Shown piece by piece: positions 51,503 to 60,847 of a stretch of DNA of 64,000 nucleotides; positions within the stretch are counted from its first letter, which is position 1, and each line of letters begins with the position of its first letter. The translations under genes and the position numbers were made by a program. Source of the DNA: Thermoplasmata archaeon (lineage in GTDB: Archaea > Thermoplasmatota > Thermoplasmata > Lutacidiplasmatales > UBA184); assembly GCA_021828195.1 (NCBI GenBank), contig JAKASQ010000003.1:23516-87515 (forward strand), in the 5' to 3' direction. The notes below the pieces were generated by a model. It did not search any database. It had not been told where the DNA came from and saw nothing but the letters and a program-made list of their open reading frames with translations.

Positions 51503-51949
51503 GTGCCGCGGGGTGCTTCTCGCCTTCGTCCGCGTCGCCGGTGGGGAAGTTTTCCCACCACGGCCGACATGGGGATCTGGGCGACCGGAGGGTCGCCGGC
51601 CGAGCTCTTCGAGGCCCTCGGGCTCGGACTCTTCGCCCTTCAGACCGACTTGCGGCGCGTGGAAGCTCGGGAGGAGCGCGCCCTCAGTGCCACCGGCGTC
51701 GACCCGACCTCCCTTACGGTCGCCTACCTCAACCAGCTCCTGTTGCTCCAAACCATCGAGGGCTTCCTCGTCCGTTCGATCGAGGCACGACCGATCGGCC
51801 GGCCCCCGACGGGGATCCTCGCGAGCGTCTCCGGGGAGAAGTACGACCCGGCACGCCACCACCTGCGGATCGAGGTGAAGGCGATCACTCTCCACGACCT
51901 CGTGATCGACCTGGAACGAGGCCGGGCGCGGGTCGTCGTGGACATCTGA
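51503..51949 (+). CDS. Archease
   Basis: A 148-residue protein of the archease family, which activates the RNA ligase RtcB by promoting guanylylation. The N-terminal FPTTADMGIWATGGSPAELFEALGLGLFAL is the family's opening, with the metal-binding Asp in TAD, and LNQLLLLQTIEGFLV and VKAITLHDLVI follow; the C-terminus VVVDI is standard. A weakly structured leader of about 17 residues suggests the true start could be slightly internal. RtcB is not in the window. Confidence 0.88.
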   Translation: MPRGASRLRPRRRWGSFPTTADMGIWATGGSPAELFEALGLGLFALQTDLRRVEAREERALSATGVDPTSLTVAYLNQLLLLQTIEGFLVRSIEARPIGRPPTGILASVSGEKYDPARHHLRIEVKAITLHDLVIDLERGRARVVVDI

Positions 51950-51996
51950 GCGAAGCGAACTCCCATCGGAGGGGGGCGAACCGCGGGGCCCACGGT

Positions 51997-53133
51997 TCAA
52001 GGCATCCGCTGAACGATCTCTTGCAACGCGGCCCCCGGTCGGGGCAGGCGCCCGGCCTTCCCGAGGATCCGCTCGAGGGCCGCGAAGACGGCCAAGAGAT
52101 CGGGCCAGTCCGCGATTCCCATGTGCCCGATCCGGAAGATCTTGCCCGTCAGCTCACCCTGACCGCCCTGCACCAGGACGTTGTACTGGCGCTCGAGGGC
52201 TTTGCGGACCTGAACATCTTCCATTCCGCTCGGGTTGCGGATCGCGGTGACCGTGTCACTCGCGTAGCGCGGGTCGGGGAAGAGTTCCAAGCCGAGGGCG
52301 CTCGTCGCCGCTCGGGTGGCCTCCGCGAGCCGGTGGGTCCGGGCGAGCCGCCCGTCGAGCGTCTCCTCGCGCAGGAGCACGAGGGCCTCCCGCAGCGCGA
52401 GAAAGAGAGGGACGGCCGGCGTCCACGGGGTGTCGTTCTTCTCGAGCGACGTAAGGTGCGCCTTCAGGTCGAGATAGTACGTTCCGGGGTGCAGTTCCCG
52501 GACCGCGCGATCGGAGAGATGGACGATCGCGAGGCCCGCCGGAGCGGCGAGTCCCTTCTGGGGGCCCGCGACGAGCGCGTCGATCCCCCAGGCATCGATA
52601 TCGCAGGGGATCCCGGCGACCGCGCTGATCCCATCCACCAAGAACAGCGCGCCGGATTTGCGTACCGCGGGGGCGAGCGAAGCGATATCGTTCGCGAGCC
52701 CGACGCTCGTCTCGTTGTGCACGACGCAGACCGCGTGGACATCGCCCTTCTCGAGCTCGGTCCGAGCGGCCTCGAGCGGAATGTTCTGGCCCCACGGAGC
52801 GCTGATCGTCGTCACCAGCGAAGAGTAGCGGCGCACGATCGCGTCCGTGCGTTGCCCGAAGTTTCCGTTGCTGAGCACGAGGGTGCGCCCCTCCTTCGGG
52901 ACGAGGCCGGAGTAGACGGCCTCGAGACCGGAGGTCCCGCTGCCCGTGAGGATGACCTGGTGACCCTTCGTACCGAAGAGCATGGGCAACAGCTCGTGGA
53001 TCTCGGCCACGGTTCCGTGGAAGTAGTCACCCCGATGGTTCAGGGACGGCATCGACATTGCGCGCAGCACGCGCGGATGGATGCGGACCGGTCCGGCGAT
53101 CAGGAACGTGGCGGTCTCGGGATCGAACGTCAT
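51997..53133 (-). CDS. Class V aminotransferase (serine-pyruvate/phosphoserine aminotransferase-like)
   Basis: A 378-residue PLP enzyme. PLP-binding motifs include GSGTSGLEAV, VHNETSVGLANDI, VDGISAVAGIPCDIDAWGIDALVAGPQKGL with the Schiff-base lysine in the last residues, and the LIAGPVRIHPRVL opening. It is related to alanine-glyoxylate aminotransferases; in archaea this family replaces SerC. It overlaps the serA gene by four bases. The two together support serine synthesis from 3-phosphoglycerate. ATG at 53133 chosen over the long ORF. Confidence 0.9.
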   Translation of the reverse strand: MTFDPETATFLIAGPVRIHPRVLRAMSMPSLNHRGDYFHGTVAEIHELLPMLFGTKGHQVILTGSGTSGLEAVYSGLVPKEGRTLVLSNGNFGQRTDAIVRRYSSLVTTISAPWGQNIPLEAARTELEKGDVHAVCVVHNETSVGLANDIASLAPAVRKSGALFLVDGISAVAGIPCDIDAWGIDALVAGPQKGLAAPAGLAIVHLSDRAVRELHPGTYYLDLKAHLTSLEKNDTPWTPAVPLFLALREALVLLREETLDGRLARTHRLAEATRAATSALGLELFPDPRYASDTVTAIRNPSGMEDVQVRKALERQYNVLVQGGQGELTGKIFRIGHMGIADWPDLLAVFAALERILGKAGRLPRPGAALQEIVQRMP

Positions 53134-54083
53134 CGGGATCCGCTGGGTGGGAGAACACGCGCGGTCAAAGGCTCTGCGCGGGCCGCGCGGAGGATCTCGT
53201 CCACGACGAGGTTCCCGGCACGCGCCTGGCCCTCCCGAGTGGATGCACCAATGTGCGGGGTCGCGATGACGTCGGGTCGCTCGAGCAGCTCCCGGAGCTT
53301 GGGTGGTTCCTCTTCGAAGACGTCCAGCGCCGCTCCGGCGAGCCGCCCGCTCTTCAACGCCGCAAGCAACGCCACCTCGTCGACGAGGGGACCCCGCGCC
53401 ACGTTGATCAGCACCGCGCCCGGCCGCATCTGTTCGAGCGCGTGGGCGTCGATCAGGTGGTGGTTCTCCGGGGTGAGGGATGCATGCAAGCTGACGATGT
53501 CCGCTCGGCCGAGCAAGGCCGGTAGATCCACGAGCTCGGTCGCATCGACCGGGGAGGGAAGGAAAGGATCGCAGGCGATCGCATGGACGCCGAACGGGGT
53601 TAGTCGCCGCTGGACCTCGCGCGCGATCCGACCGTATCCGATGTAGCCGATCGTGCGTCCGGCGATCTCCCCACCACTGGTGCCACGCTCCCAACCTCCG
53701 GCCTTGGTCGATGCGATCCCCGGCCACATCCGGCGGACGAGCATCAGGGCGAACGCCACCGTGAGCTCGGCGACGCTCGCGGTCGCGGCACTGGGCGCGT
53801 TGACGACGTCGATCGACCGGGCCGCGGCGGCCTTCATGTCGATGTTGTCCACCCCAACCCCCGCCCGAGCGATGACACGCAGGCAGGGCGCGTTCCGGAG
53901 CACTTCCTCGGTCACCTTCGTCCGGCTGCGCACCACGAGCGCCCACGCGGTGGGAAGGGCGGTCCGGAGCGCGTGGGCGCCGGCCGTGGCATCGACCACG
54001 GTGCAGGGTCCCGAGCGCAATCGATCCACTGCGGCTCGATCGATCGGGTCCGCGATCACTACGATCCGAGCGGCATCGGGCAC
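53130..54083 (-). CDS. serA: D-3-phosphoglycerate dehydrogenase, short form (SerA)
   Basis: A 317-residue D-2-hydroxyacid dehydrogenase without the C-terminal ACT domain. NAD binding is TIGYIGYGRIAREVQRR, and the catalytic Arg, Glu and His are in INVARGPLVDE, ALDVFEEEPP and ATPHIGAST. RAGVGVDNIDM is the substrate-domain motif. The short form fits many archaea. It is the first gene of a two-gene unit with the aminotransferase. A general hydroxyacid dehydrogenase remains possible. Confidence 0.88.
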   Translation of the reverse strand: MPDAARIVVIADPIDRAAVDRLRSGPCTVVDATAGAHALRTALPTAWALVVRSRTKVTEEVLRNAPCLRVIARAGVGVDNIDMKAAAARSIDVVNAPSAATASVAELTVAFALMLVRRMWPGIASTKAGGWERGTSGGEIAGRTIGYIGYGRIAREVQRRLTPFGVHAIACDPFLPSPVDATELVDLPALLGRADIVSLHASLTPENHHLIDAHALEQMRPGAVLINVARGPLVDEVALLAALKSGRLAGAALDVFEEEPPKLRELLERPDVIATPHIGASTREGQARAGNLVVDEILRAARAEPLTARVLPPSGSR

Positions 54084-54131
54084 GGCACGACGAATCGAAG
54101 GGGGAGCTAAGCCTTTCCGCTGCCTCCAGGC

Positions 54132-55079
54132 CTAGGGCACCTTCGGTACGATCGTGCGTTCGAGCGCTACCCGCACGATCTCCTCACCGCGGATCCCCCG
54201 GATCCAGGGCTCGGCCTTGACCGTGATGCGGTGGGCGAGCGCGGGAATGGCGTAGGACTTCACGTCGTCGGGGAGCACGTAGTCCCGCCCTTCGACCAGC
54301 GCGCGGGCCCGCGCGATGCGGATGAGCGCGAGCGAGCCCCGAGGAGAGGCGCCGACCTCCGATCGCGGGTCGTCCCGCGTCGCACGAACGAGATCGACGA
54401 TGTAGGACTCGATGGAGGGGTCCACCGCGACCTCCTCCACCGAGCGCTGCATCTCCTGGAACTCGGAGAGGGTCAGTACCGGGGGAACCTCGACCGTCTC
54501 TTGCTTGCGCTCCCGACGACGCTTCAGGATCTCCCGTTCCTCCTCGATGGTGGGGTACCCCACCTTTAACCGAAGGAGGAACCGATCGATCTGGGCTTCC
54601 GGTAGTGGGTAGGTTCCTTCGAGCTCGAGCGGGTTCTCGGTGGCGAGGACGAGGAACGGCCGGTCCAGCGGGTACGTCGATCGTTCGCTGGTGACCTGGT
54701 ACTCCTGCATCGCTTCGAGCAGAGCCGACTGCACCTTGGGAGGAGCGCGATTGATTTCGTCGGCCAGCACTAGGTTCGCGAACAAAGGGCCGGGGCGGAA
54801 GCGGATCTGTCGATCCTCTTCCAGGATCTCGGTGCCGGTGATATCGTGCGGCAGGAGGTCGGAGGTGAACTGGATCCGCTGGAACTTCAGTCCGAGGGCC
54901 TGGGCGAAGGACTTGGCCATGAGCGTCTTGCCGAGGCCCGGAAGATCCTCGAGCAGGAGGTGCCCGTCCGCGAGGAGGCCCACTGCGATCTGGTCGAGGA
55001 CCGCGTCCCGACCTACGATCGCCCGGTGGACGGCCCCGCGAATCCGGTCCATGCGAACGCGCGTCGCGGCCCCGTCCAT
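54132..55079 (-). CDS. MoxR-family AAA+ ATPase
   Basis: A 315-residue chaperone-like ATPase. Walker A is EDLPGLGKTLM (GxxxxGK[T]), the sensor region has LLPHDITGTEIL, Walker B is LVLADEINRAPPK, and ALLEAMQEYQVT follows, all hallmarks of MoxR. It works with DUF58/VWA proteins encoded by its neighbours upstream, to assemble or activate membrane complexes. A TATA box about 35 nt upstream gives it its own promoter. Confidence 0.93.
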   Translation of the reverse strand: MDGAATRVRMDRIRGAVHRAIVGRDAVLDQIAVGLLADGHLLLEDLPGLGKTLMAKSFAQALGLKFQRIQFTSDLLPHDITGTEILEEDRQIRFRPGPLFANLVLADEINRAPPKVQSALLEAMQEYQVTSERSTYPLDRPFLVLATENPLELEGTYPLPEAQIDRFLLRLKVGYPTIEEEREILKRRRERKQETVEVPPVLTLSEFQEMQRSVEEVAVDPSIESYIVDLVRATRDDPRSEVGASPRGSLALIRIARARALVEGRDYVLPDDVKSYAIPALAHRITVKAEPWIRGIRGEEIVRVALERTIVPKVP

Positions 55080-55108
55080 CCCCTCCCTCGTGCTTCACGA
55101 ACATCGAC

Positions 55109-55118
55109 CGGTATATGT
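55109..55118 (-). promoter_or_regulatory. TATA box of the MoxR gene
   Basis: ACATATACC on the minus strand is centred about 35 nt before the ATG at 55079. Confidence 0.6.
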
Positions 55119-55331
55119 GGCCGCCTCCGCTATTCCCCGACCGTAACGATCCGCATCACCGTAGGCCGATGCCCTCTCCGCGGTCTGACCCAGGCCGGGG
55201 CTGTCGGACACCGGGGTTGTCCTCACTTCACTCCCTGCGGACGACCCGTCCGCGTTGGGTCGAGAGGGACCCTTCGACGGTACCCGAGCGCGACCGTGAG
55301 GCCGCGCCGACCGCCTGAGAGGGATCGGCGG

Positions 55332-55865
55332 CTAAATCGTTGGCGTGTCGGGCGCATCGAACGATTCGGGATGGAGGAGCAGCCAGGCGACGGCGAGAAG
55401 GCCTGCCACCAGGAGCCCTGCCGCGACACCTACGTAGACGTATCCGGGCTGGATGAGCAGCGAGCTCGAAAGGGCCACCGCGAGGCCGAGTGCCGGCAGG
55501 AGGAGCGCATCGCCGGAGCGTCGCAGGCTGCCGCGCGGCAGCTCTGGGTCGTCCACGAGCCAGACGAAGAGCCCCAGCGCGGAGGTCCCGGCCAACAGAT
55601 CGGTGACGATCGAGGTTGGAACGACGAGAGTAAGATAGCCGAGGGAGGCCACGGCCGGCAGGAACTCGTACGGTCGGACGCTCCGTCCGACGAACGCCCG
55701 TAGCGCCCCGGCGGCCGCGAATCCCACGATTGCGATCACGATGCCCGCCAGCGCTCCGTGCGGGTCCCAGATCCCGAGCCCTACCGCGATCGCCGCTCCG
55801 GCCGCGAGCAGGCCGGGGCCCTCCAGGCGCAAGGTTCGAGGCTGCGCGTTCGGTTTCGTCGTCAT
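55332..55865 (-). CDS. Integral membrane protein in the MoxR/DUF58 operon
   Basis: A 177-residue protein with about five membrane segments (GPGLLAAGAAIAVGLGIW; LAGIVIAIVGFAAAGAL; YEFLPAVASLGYLTLVV; LLLPALGLAVALSSS; VAAGLLVAGLLAVAWLL). No catalytic motif. It overlaps the DUF58 gene by ATGA, so it belongs to the same operon and may be a membrane partner of the MoxR system. ATG at 55865 is preferred over the longer ORF. Confidence 0.75.
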   Translation of the reverse strand: MTTKPNAQPRTLRLEGPGLLAAGAAIAVGLGIWDPHGALAGIVIAIVGFAAAGALRAFVGRSVRPYEFLPAVASLGYLTLVVPTSIVTDLLAGTSALGLFVWLVDDPELPRGSLRRSGDALLLPALGLAVALSSSLLIQPGYVYVGVAAGLLVAGLLAVAWLLLHPESFDAPDTPTI

Positions 55866-57163
55866 GAACGCCTCCGCGAGCCAAGTCCTGCCCGCAGCAT
55901 CGCCTGGAAGCCCGCGAGCGACCAGTACTCCTCCCAATCGACTACGGGAGCGTCTTTCCAGACCCGGGCGATCCGCTCGTGGCGGGCCAAGCGGAGCAGC
56001 CGGTGCACGAGCGCGAGGTCCTCCTCGCTCCATCCCGGCGGATCGAAAGCCGCGGTGATCGGCGAGGGGCTCAGCACCACGGTCGGGAATCCTCGCCGGC
56101 GCAGGTAGGGAACGAGACGGGCGGCCTCCTCATCGGCGAGGGAGGCGAGCAGGATGGTGGTGACGCCGGCGGGAAAGTAGCGGCGCATCGCGATCGCGCA
56201 TCGTTCGGACGGGCCCGCGATGGTAGCAACGTGGCTGTCCATCAGCACGCGGCGGATGCGGAATCGTTGGGCTCGGCCCGCTCCGAGAGGGACCGCCGTG
56301 AGGAACTCTCCGTACGTGGCCACCCCGACTCGCGCCTTCTCTCGGAGGAAGGCTCCGGCGATCCCCAAGGCCGCTGCGCGCGCGACGCCCACGATCCGTT
56401 CGTCGACCTCGGGGCCGAGCCCGGTCGGACGCAGGTCGAGGACGAGCAGGATGTCGCCGGTACGCTCGAGATGAAACTCGTTGACCCACGTACGCCCCGA
56501 ACGTGCGGTGGCGGACCAGTTAATCTGACGCGGTGGATCGGACGGAAGTGCGATCCTCAGACCAAAGAACTCTCCACTCGAACCGCGCGCGCGGGAGCGC
56601 GTCTCCCCAGCAAGGACGATCGTCCGCATGAGCCGGACGCGTCCGATGCGACCGATCTCGGGAGGGTATCGCTCGATCGAGAGCCCTTCGGCGACCGGTC
56701 GGATCGATCGCTCGACCAGGCCGAGCGGATCGATCCATAGGACCTCGGGCACCGCGACCTGGGTGATCAACGGCTCGTGGGCCTCCCAGAAGAATTCGAA
56801 GTTCAGGGAGCCCTCGGCGTACTCGAAGCGAGGCGGAGCGCGAACGAGGAGGCCGGGAGGCCGGTCCAGTCGTAGTCGCAGCTCGTGCGGCCGTAGCGCG
56901 GGCTCGCTCGGCACGACCCGTCCGCGGATGGTGACCTCCTCTTCGCTGCCGTACACGCCCCAGTCGAGCGCCGCGCCCGCCTGTCGAGGGCCGAGGAGAG
57001 CCGCCCCGGGGGGAGCGAGCAGGAACGGCAAGGCGAGGAAGAGCGGAACCGGGGTCCGTGCCGCCAACCCGAGCACGAGCAGCGCGGCTCCGACCGCATA
57101 GAAGAGCCAAGATCGGGACCGCCATTGGAGCCGGGATCGCTCGGTCTCCTCGCCGAAGATCAC
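55862..57163 (-). CDS. DUF58-domain protein
   Basis: A 433-residue protein with two N-terminal membrane segments (YAVGAALLVLGLA; PVPLFLALPFLLAPPGA) and then the DUF58 domain: SSGEFFGLRIALPSDPPRQINWSATARSGRTWVNEF, followed by a VWA-like part with ILLVLDLRPTG and VGVATYGEF. The pairing with a MoxR ATPase is a hallmark of this family. It overlaps both neighbours by four bases. Confidence 0.9.
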   Translation of the reverse strand: MIFGEETERSRLQWRSRSWLFYAVGAALLVLGLAARTPVPLFLALPFLLAPPGAALLGPRQAGAALDWGVYGSEEEVTIRGRVVPSEPALRPHELRLRLDRPPGLLVRAPPRFEYAEGSLNFEFFWEAHEPLITQVAVPEVLWIDPLGLVERSIRPVAEGLSIERYPPEIGRIGRVRLMRTIVLAGETRSRARGSSGEFFGLRIALPSDPPRQINWSATARSGRTWVNEFHLERTGDILLVLDLRPTGLGPEVDERIVGVARAAALGIAGAFLREKARVGVATYGEFLTAVPLGAGRAQRFRIRRVLMDSHVATIAGPSERCAIAMRRYFPAGVTTILLASLADEEAARLVPYLRRRGFPTVVLSPSPITAAFDPPGWSEEDLALVHRLLRLARHERIARVWKDAPVVDWEEYWSLAGFQAMLRAGLGSRRRS

Positions 57164-57582
57164 GATTCTCGCTCCAACTGTTCGACCCGGGTGGCGATGT
57201 ACCTGCGGAATCCCGTGGGACTCATCGATGCGATGGCGGCGAGCTCTCCCCGGGGGCGAGAGGGGAGCCGGGGGTTCGGTCCGGCGCGCTCCACGTGATC
57301 GAGCAGGAGGACCAGCTCCTCTCGGTGGATCCGGTCGCCCGCGAACGCTCGGAGGGCCCGGAGCGAGGGCCGGCTATCTGGAACGCGCACGGGTCTCCGC
57401 CGGTCCTCGCCGCGGCTCGCGAGAACGCTGTACAGCCCCAGTGCGGCCGCGAGCACCACCGCCGACGCACCCGCGGGCACGGCGAGGGCGAGGTTGGGCC
57501 CGGCAGCAATTGCGAGCGCGAGGGCGATCGCGATGAGGACGACGACTCCTAAGATCGCGCCCGTGGATGGAGCGGCTGTCAC
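57160..57582 (-). CDS. Small membrane protein of the MoxR/DUF58 operon (DUF7269-like)
   Basis: A 140-residue protein with two membrane segments in its first 55 residues (AILGVVVLIAIALALAI; ALAVPAGASAVVLAAALGLY), then a soluble helical tail (SLRALRAFAGDRIHREELVLLLDHV). The ATGA overlaps with its neighbours tie it to the operon. It resembles the small third protein often found between DUF58 and DUF4129 in archaea. Function unknown. Confidence 0.78.
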   Translation of the reverse strand: MTAAPSTGAILGVVVLIAIALALAIAAGPNLALAVPAGASAVVLAAALGLYSVLASRGEDRRRPVRVPDSRPSLRALRAFAGDRIHREELVLLLDHVERAGPNPRLPSRPRGELAAIASMSPTGFRRYIATRVEQLERES

Positions 57583-58481
57583 CCCCGATGGGCCTCCTTG
57601 GCGTCCAGCTCCTCGATGGCCCGCCGGATGGCGGACTTGGCCCGAGCCACTTCCTCCGGTCCGATCGGGTGCTGCGAGTAGCGGGCCTCCTCGAAGAGGT
57701 GCGTGATCTCTTGTGCGGTATCGGGCCGGATCCCGAGACGCATCAAGTGGCCTCGCCGGATCTCTTCGGCGGTCTGCCGATCTGTGTCCCCCACGATTGG
57801 AGTCAGGCGGTCCAGGAGCAGGCCGTACAGCCGCACGAGCACCGTCCGGGGTTCCTCGTCCGCGTCGAGCGCAGCGGAAGCCCGGACGAGCACCTCGCGA
57901 ACCTCCTCGTCGGAGGGGATCGGGCGTGCGGCTCGCGTGCGTTCACGAGCCCGGAGCATCCGCAGGGCCACGGCTGTCCCGACGAGCGCGACCACCGCAA
58001 CCAACGCGAACAGCGCCCATGGGGGAATGGACAGGTGGAGGGGGGGGAAGCCTGTGCTCGATCCGGTACCGTTCGCCCCGGGAGAGGCGTTGCCACTTCC
58101 CGACGTGTCGTTCGAGCCCGGGCCCACGGGACTCAGTGGCAGTAGGCTTCCACCCCCGAGTCCGCGACCCACCACCGCGAAGACCGTCAGGAGAACGATC
58201 GCGGTGAGCAGCACGGCGAGGATCCGGGCAGGGTAGGGCATGGTTCGTTGCCGAAGCCGGTCGACGATCAGGAATCCGGCGACTCCCAGGACTCCCGCCA
58301 CCAGGATCCATTGGAACGCCGTCTCCGAGAGTTCGAGGAGGGTGGGAGAGGGTGAGGAAGAGGTAGGCGCGGTGATGGCGGCCGTCAAGAGTGCGGCCGC
58401 ACCGCCCACGGCAAACGCGATCCCCAGGATCAACACCCAGGAGAGCGAGAACGCCGGACGGGAACGGCGGACCGCGCTCAT
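57579..58481 (-). CDS. DUF4129-domain membrane protein
   Basis: A protein of about 300 residues. An N-terminal membrane segment, two further segments and an external serine/glycine/proline-rich loop precede a last membrane helix (PPWALFALVAVVALVGTAVAL). The cytoplasmic C-terminus has the DUF4129 pattern: VLVRLYGLLLDRLTPIVGDTDRQTAEE and THLFEEARYSQHPIGPEEVARA. It is the first gene of the MoxR-linked operon. ATG at 58481 is preferred; the longer frame adds only 14 residues. Confidence 0.85.
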   Translation of the reverse strand: MSAVRRSRPAFSLSWVLILGIAFAVGGAAALLTAAITAPTSSSPSPTLLELSETAFQWILVAGVLGVAGFLIVDRLRQRTMPYPARILAVLLTAIVLLTVFAVVGRGLGGGSLLPLSPVGPGSNDTSGSGNASPGANGTGSSTGFPPLHLSIPPWALFALVAVVALVGTAVALRMLRARERTRAARPIPSDEEVREVLVRASAALDADEEPRTVLVRLYGLLLDRLTPIVGDTDRQTAEEIRRGHLMRLGIRPDTAQEITHLFEEARYSQHPIGPEEVARAKSAIRRAIEELDAKEAHRG

Positions 58482-58569
58482 CCCTACCGGTACGCACCGC
58501 ACTCCATATGCCGCTTTGCGCAAGGGTGGGCGGCGCTCCCCACGCCCTCCGGGACGTCGGAACCCGAGG

Positions 58570-59469
58570 TTAGCTCGGAGGAGGGGGTTCGCTCACGGCG
58601 CCCAAGTCCGGCGCGCGCCGACGCAATAGGTAGAAGCTCCGGCGCTCGTGCTCGGTGGTGATCACGGCGAAATCCTCGACGCGGTGGCCCAAATCGTATG
58701 CGGCCCGGAAGGCATCGCGCACCGCATGTCGCCAGCGCCACAGCGCCGCTTGCTCGTGGGTCCGGACGAGATCGAGGTCGAATGGGATCTCGATGTGCGA
58801 CGTTTCCGCCGAGGGTTCCGCAACGACGGTGGGAACTCGGATTCCGGTCTCCCCCGGCTCGGTCTCGAGGATCGTCGAGGAGGAGGCCCACCGTTGGAGA
58901 TCCTCCGTCGGGCTCGGGAACGCTCCAGCGAGGCGGGCAACGACCTTCGGATTCGTGAGCGGCCACACCGCGCGTACCCGGTCCGTCTCGAGACCTGCGT
59001 TCACGGCGTCGCCCATCTGGCCGTAGTAGTGGGAGTGGTAGCGGTCCGGTCGCGCTCCGAGCCGCCGGACGAACAGCATCGCGTTCTTGCTTTGGAGTGG
59101 ATCGAAGACCCACCGGACCTCGGCGAGGCCGAGGCGGACGGCCTCGTCGCGGTAGTAGTTCATGAGCCGATGGCCCACCCGATGGTTCTGGTATTCGGGC
59201 CGGACGGCGAGCTGGTGGAGGTAGTGGTAGAGCTGCTCCCCGTCGAAGCCGAGGAAGCCGAGCGCGAACCCGGCGAGATAGATGTCAGCAAAAGCACCGA
59301 GTACGAGCCCGCCGTTGTCCTGGGCGGCTCGCTGGAGCACCGGCGGAACCGGATCGACTTCCTCTCCGCCCCAGGCAAGCCGGTGGACCTGATCGACCTG
59401 GCGGAACTCATCGGGTTTGTCGAGGCGGCGCAAGTGAAAATCTTCGGTCGGTCCGGCCCCGGCGGCCAT
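58570..59469 (-). CDS. GNAT-family acetyltransferase with a C-terminal extension (COG3375-like)
   Basis: A 299-residue protein. The first 170 residues are a GNAT fold: LHQLAVRPEYQNHRVGHRLMNYYRDEAVRLGL includes the acetyl-CoA loop, then VRWVFDPLQSKNAMLFVRRLGA. The C-terminal half (IEIPFDLDLVRTHEQAALWRWRHAVRDAF) is unlike ordinary GNATs and matches the COG3375 group. Acceptor unknown. It is independent of the MoxR operon, with a TATA-like GTTAAGTA about 26 nt upstream. Confidence 0.85.
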   Translation of the reverse strand: MAAGAGPTEDFHLRRLDKPDEFRQVDQVHRLAWGGEEVDPVPPVLQRAAQDNGGLVLGAFADIYLAGFALGFLGFDGEQLYHYLHQLAVRPEYQNHRVGHRLMNYYRDEAVRLGLAEVRWVFDPLQSKNAMLFVRRLGARPDRYHSHYYGQMGDAVNAGLETDRVRAVWPLTNPKVVARLAGAFPSPTEDLQRWASSSTILETEPGETGIRVPTVVAEPSAETSHIEIPFDLDLVRTHEQAALWRWRHAVRDAFRAAYDLGHRVEDFAVITTEHERRSFYLLRRRAPDLGAVSEPPPPS

Positions 59470-59525
59470 GGGTTTCGAACGGGAGGGGATTACTTAACCC
59501 GGCTCGCAAGAGGCCGGAGCGGCGC

Positions 59526-59960
59526 TCACCGGGGGAGGCGAAGCTCCTCGCGCTTCTGGGCGTAGCGGACCTCGTCGTTCGGCGTGAGGTCCCACAGGAG
59601 CTCCTCGATCAGCGGGATGTTCCGCAGGAACTCCGCCTTGCTCTTTGTCCGCATCAGGTGCTCGAACTTGCGGTGGGCGGTGTAGTACGCGCCGACCAGA
59701 TAGGCCCCGATGATGACGACGATCGGACCCACGATCGCGAACACGAGGTTCCAGTTCCAGCCCCCGCTCCCGCTGTCGTCGGTGCTCGCCGTGATCTGCT
59801 GGAATGGCCAGGAGTTCGCCAGCGGAGTGAACGCCCCGATCGCGAGGATCGTGAGCACGAGGCCCGCGACGAAGACGATGATCGAGATGATGGCCCGGTG
59901 GGTGCGTAGCCCGATCCGGAATCGATACTCCCAACTCTCGTGATCCCTGTTCGATCCCAT
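59526..59960 (-). CDS. Small membrane protein with two helices
   Basis: A 144-residue protein with two membrane segments (IISIIVFVAGLVLTILAIGAF; LVFAIVGPIVVIIGAYLVG) and a cytoplasmic C-terminal helical tail (LRNIPLIEELLWDLTPNDE). The small loop between is glycine/serine/tryptophan rich. It recalls DUF3198-type proteins of Thermoplasma, from memory only. No operon partner. Confidence 0.7.
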   Translation of the reverse strand: MGSNRDHESWEYRFRIGLRTHRAIISIIVFVAGLVLTILAIGAFTPLANSWPFQQITASTDDSGSGGWNWNLVFAIVGPIVVIIGAYLVGAYYTAHRKFEHLMRTKSKAEFLRNIPLIEELLWDLTPNDEVRYAQKREELRLPR

Positions 59961-60080
59961 CGCGCGGCCCGGAGCGCCCCTCCGATAAGAAGCTATGGAA
60001 GGGGACCCGTACGACCGACGCGCGGGCAGGGCGGTCCTGAGCGACCCGTTTCTCCGCGGGTGCGTCGTAGCGGGTCGGTC

Positions 60081-60845
60081 TCAACGCGAGGGAGGGTTCC
60101 GGTCCTTGCGCCCGTATCGACCGCCGGGCGAGACGGGCGCTGGAGCTCCCACGAGCGACGGCGGCGGGACGTGATCGAGGATCGCGCGCGTGCGCCGATA
60201 GAGATAGATCGAGCCGATCAAGACGATCACCGCTGCAACGCCGCCGACGATCTCTCCGCCGAAGGCGTTGAACCCGAGGAGGAACAAGCCAATCCCGGAG
60301 ATGAGAGCGGCCGAGAGCGCGCCGGCTTCCCGTCGCGGGCTTCCGGCTGCCGTCGCGGGTAGAGACAGGAGCGCGCCCGTCACCTCAAGCGCCACGATCG
60401 CGACCGCCTGGAGTCCCACTACAGAGGTCCCGTCCCAGGTGATCGTCGAGGCCGAGAGGTACTGACCCACGAGCGCCAACACGAGGATCCCGCCGATCCC
60501 CGCACGCAATCCGACCGCGTAGAACGGGAAGCTCGGACCCTTTCCCCAATAGTGGGTCCGCCGGACCGCCCACTCGGCGAGCTCAATCGAGAGGACGAGC
60601 ACAGCGAGAAGTGCGAAGGCGCCGAGCAGAGCGGCATTCGTCATCGCCGCAAGGTACAGGAGCCATGGGAGGGAGAGGAGGATCCCAACGAACAGACCGA
60701 GAGTGTACGCGAAGATCATCCGTCGCTCGTCGAAGCGGCTCTCGACGACCTGCGGGGTCGTGTACCGACCCATCTCCCACCACAGGTATCCTCCGGTCAG
60801 CACGATCCCGAGCGCCCCCGCGATTGTGAGGGAGAGCGCGACCAT
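60081..60845 (-). CDS. Multi-pass membrane protein of unknown function
   Basis: A 254-residue protein with about seven membrane segments (SLTIAGALGIVLTGGYLWW; MIFAYTLGLFVGILLSL; TNAALLGAFALLAVLVL; GIGGILVLALVGQYL; ALISGIGLFLLGFNAF; IVGGVAAVIVLIGSIYL). The C-terminal tail is cytoplasmic and basic. No recognised motif. It lies two bases from trmI, so the two may be cotranscribed. Confidence 0.7.
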   Translation of the reverse strand: MVALSLTIAGALGIVLTGGYLWWEMGRYTTPQVVESRFDERRMIFAYTLGLFVGILLSLPWLLYLAAMTNAALLGAFALLAVLVLSIELAEWAVRRTHYWGKGPSFPFYAVGLRAGIGGILVLALVGQYLSASTITWDGTSVVGLQAVAIVALEVTGALLSLPATAAGSPRREAGALSAALISGIGLFLLGFNAFGGEIVGGVAAVIVLIGSIYLYRRTRAILDHVPPPSLVGAPAPVSPGGRYGRKDRNPPSR

Positions 60846-60847
60846 CG

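Noticed and set aside
51541-53646. 701-residue plus-strand ORF across archease and the aminotransferase
   Set aside because: It lies over two well-supported genes in other frames and has the arginine/glycine-rich look of a shadow frame.
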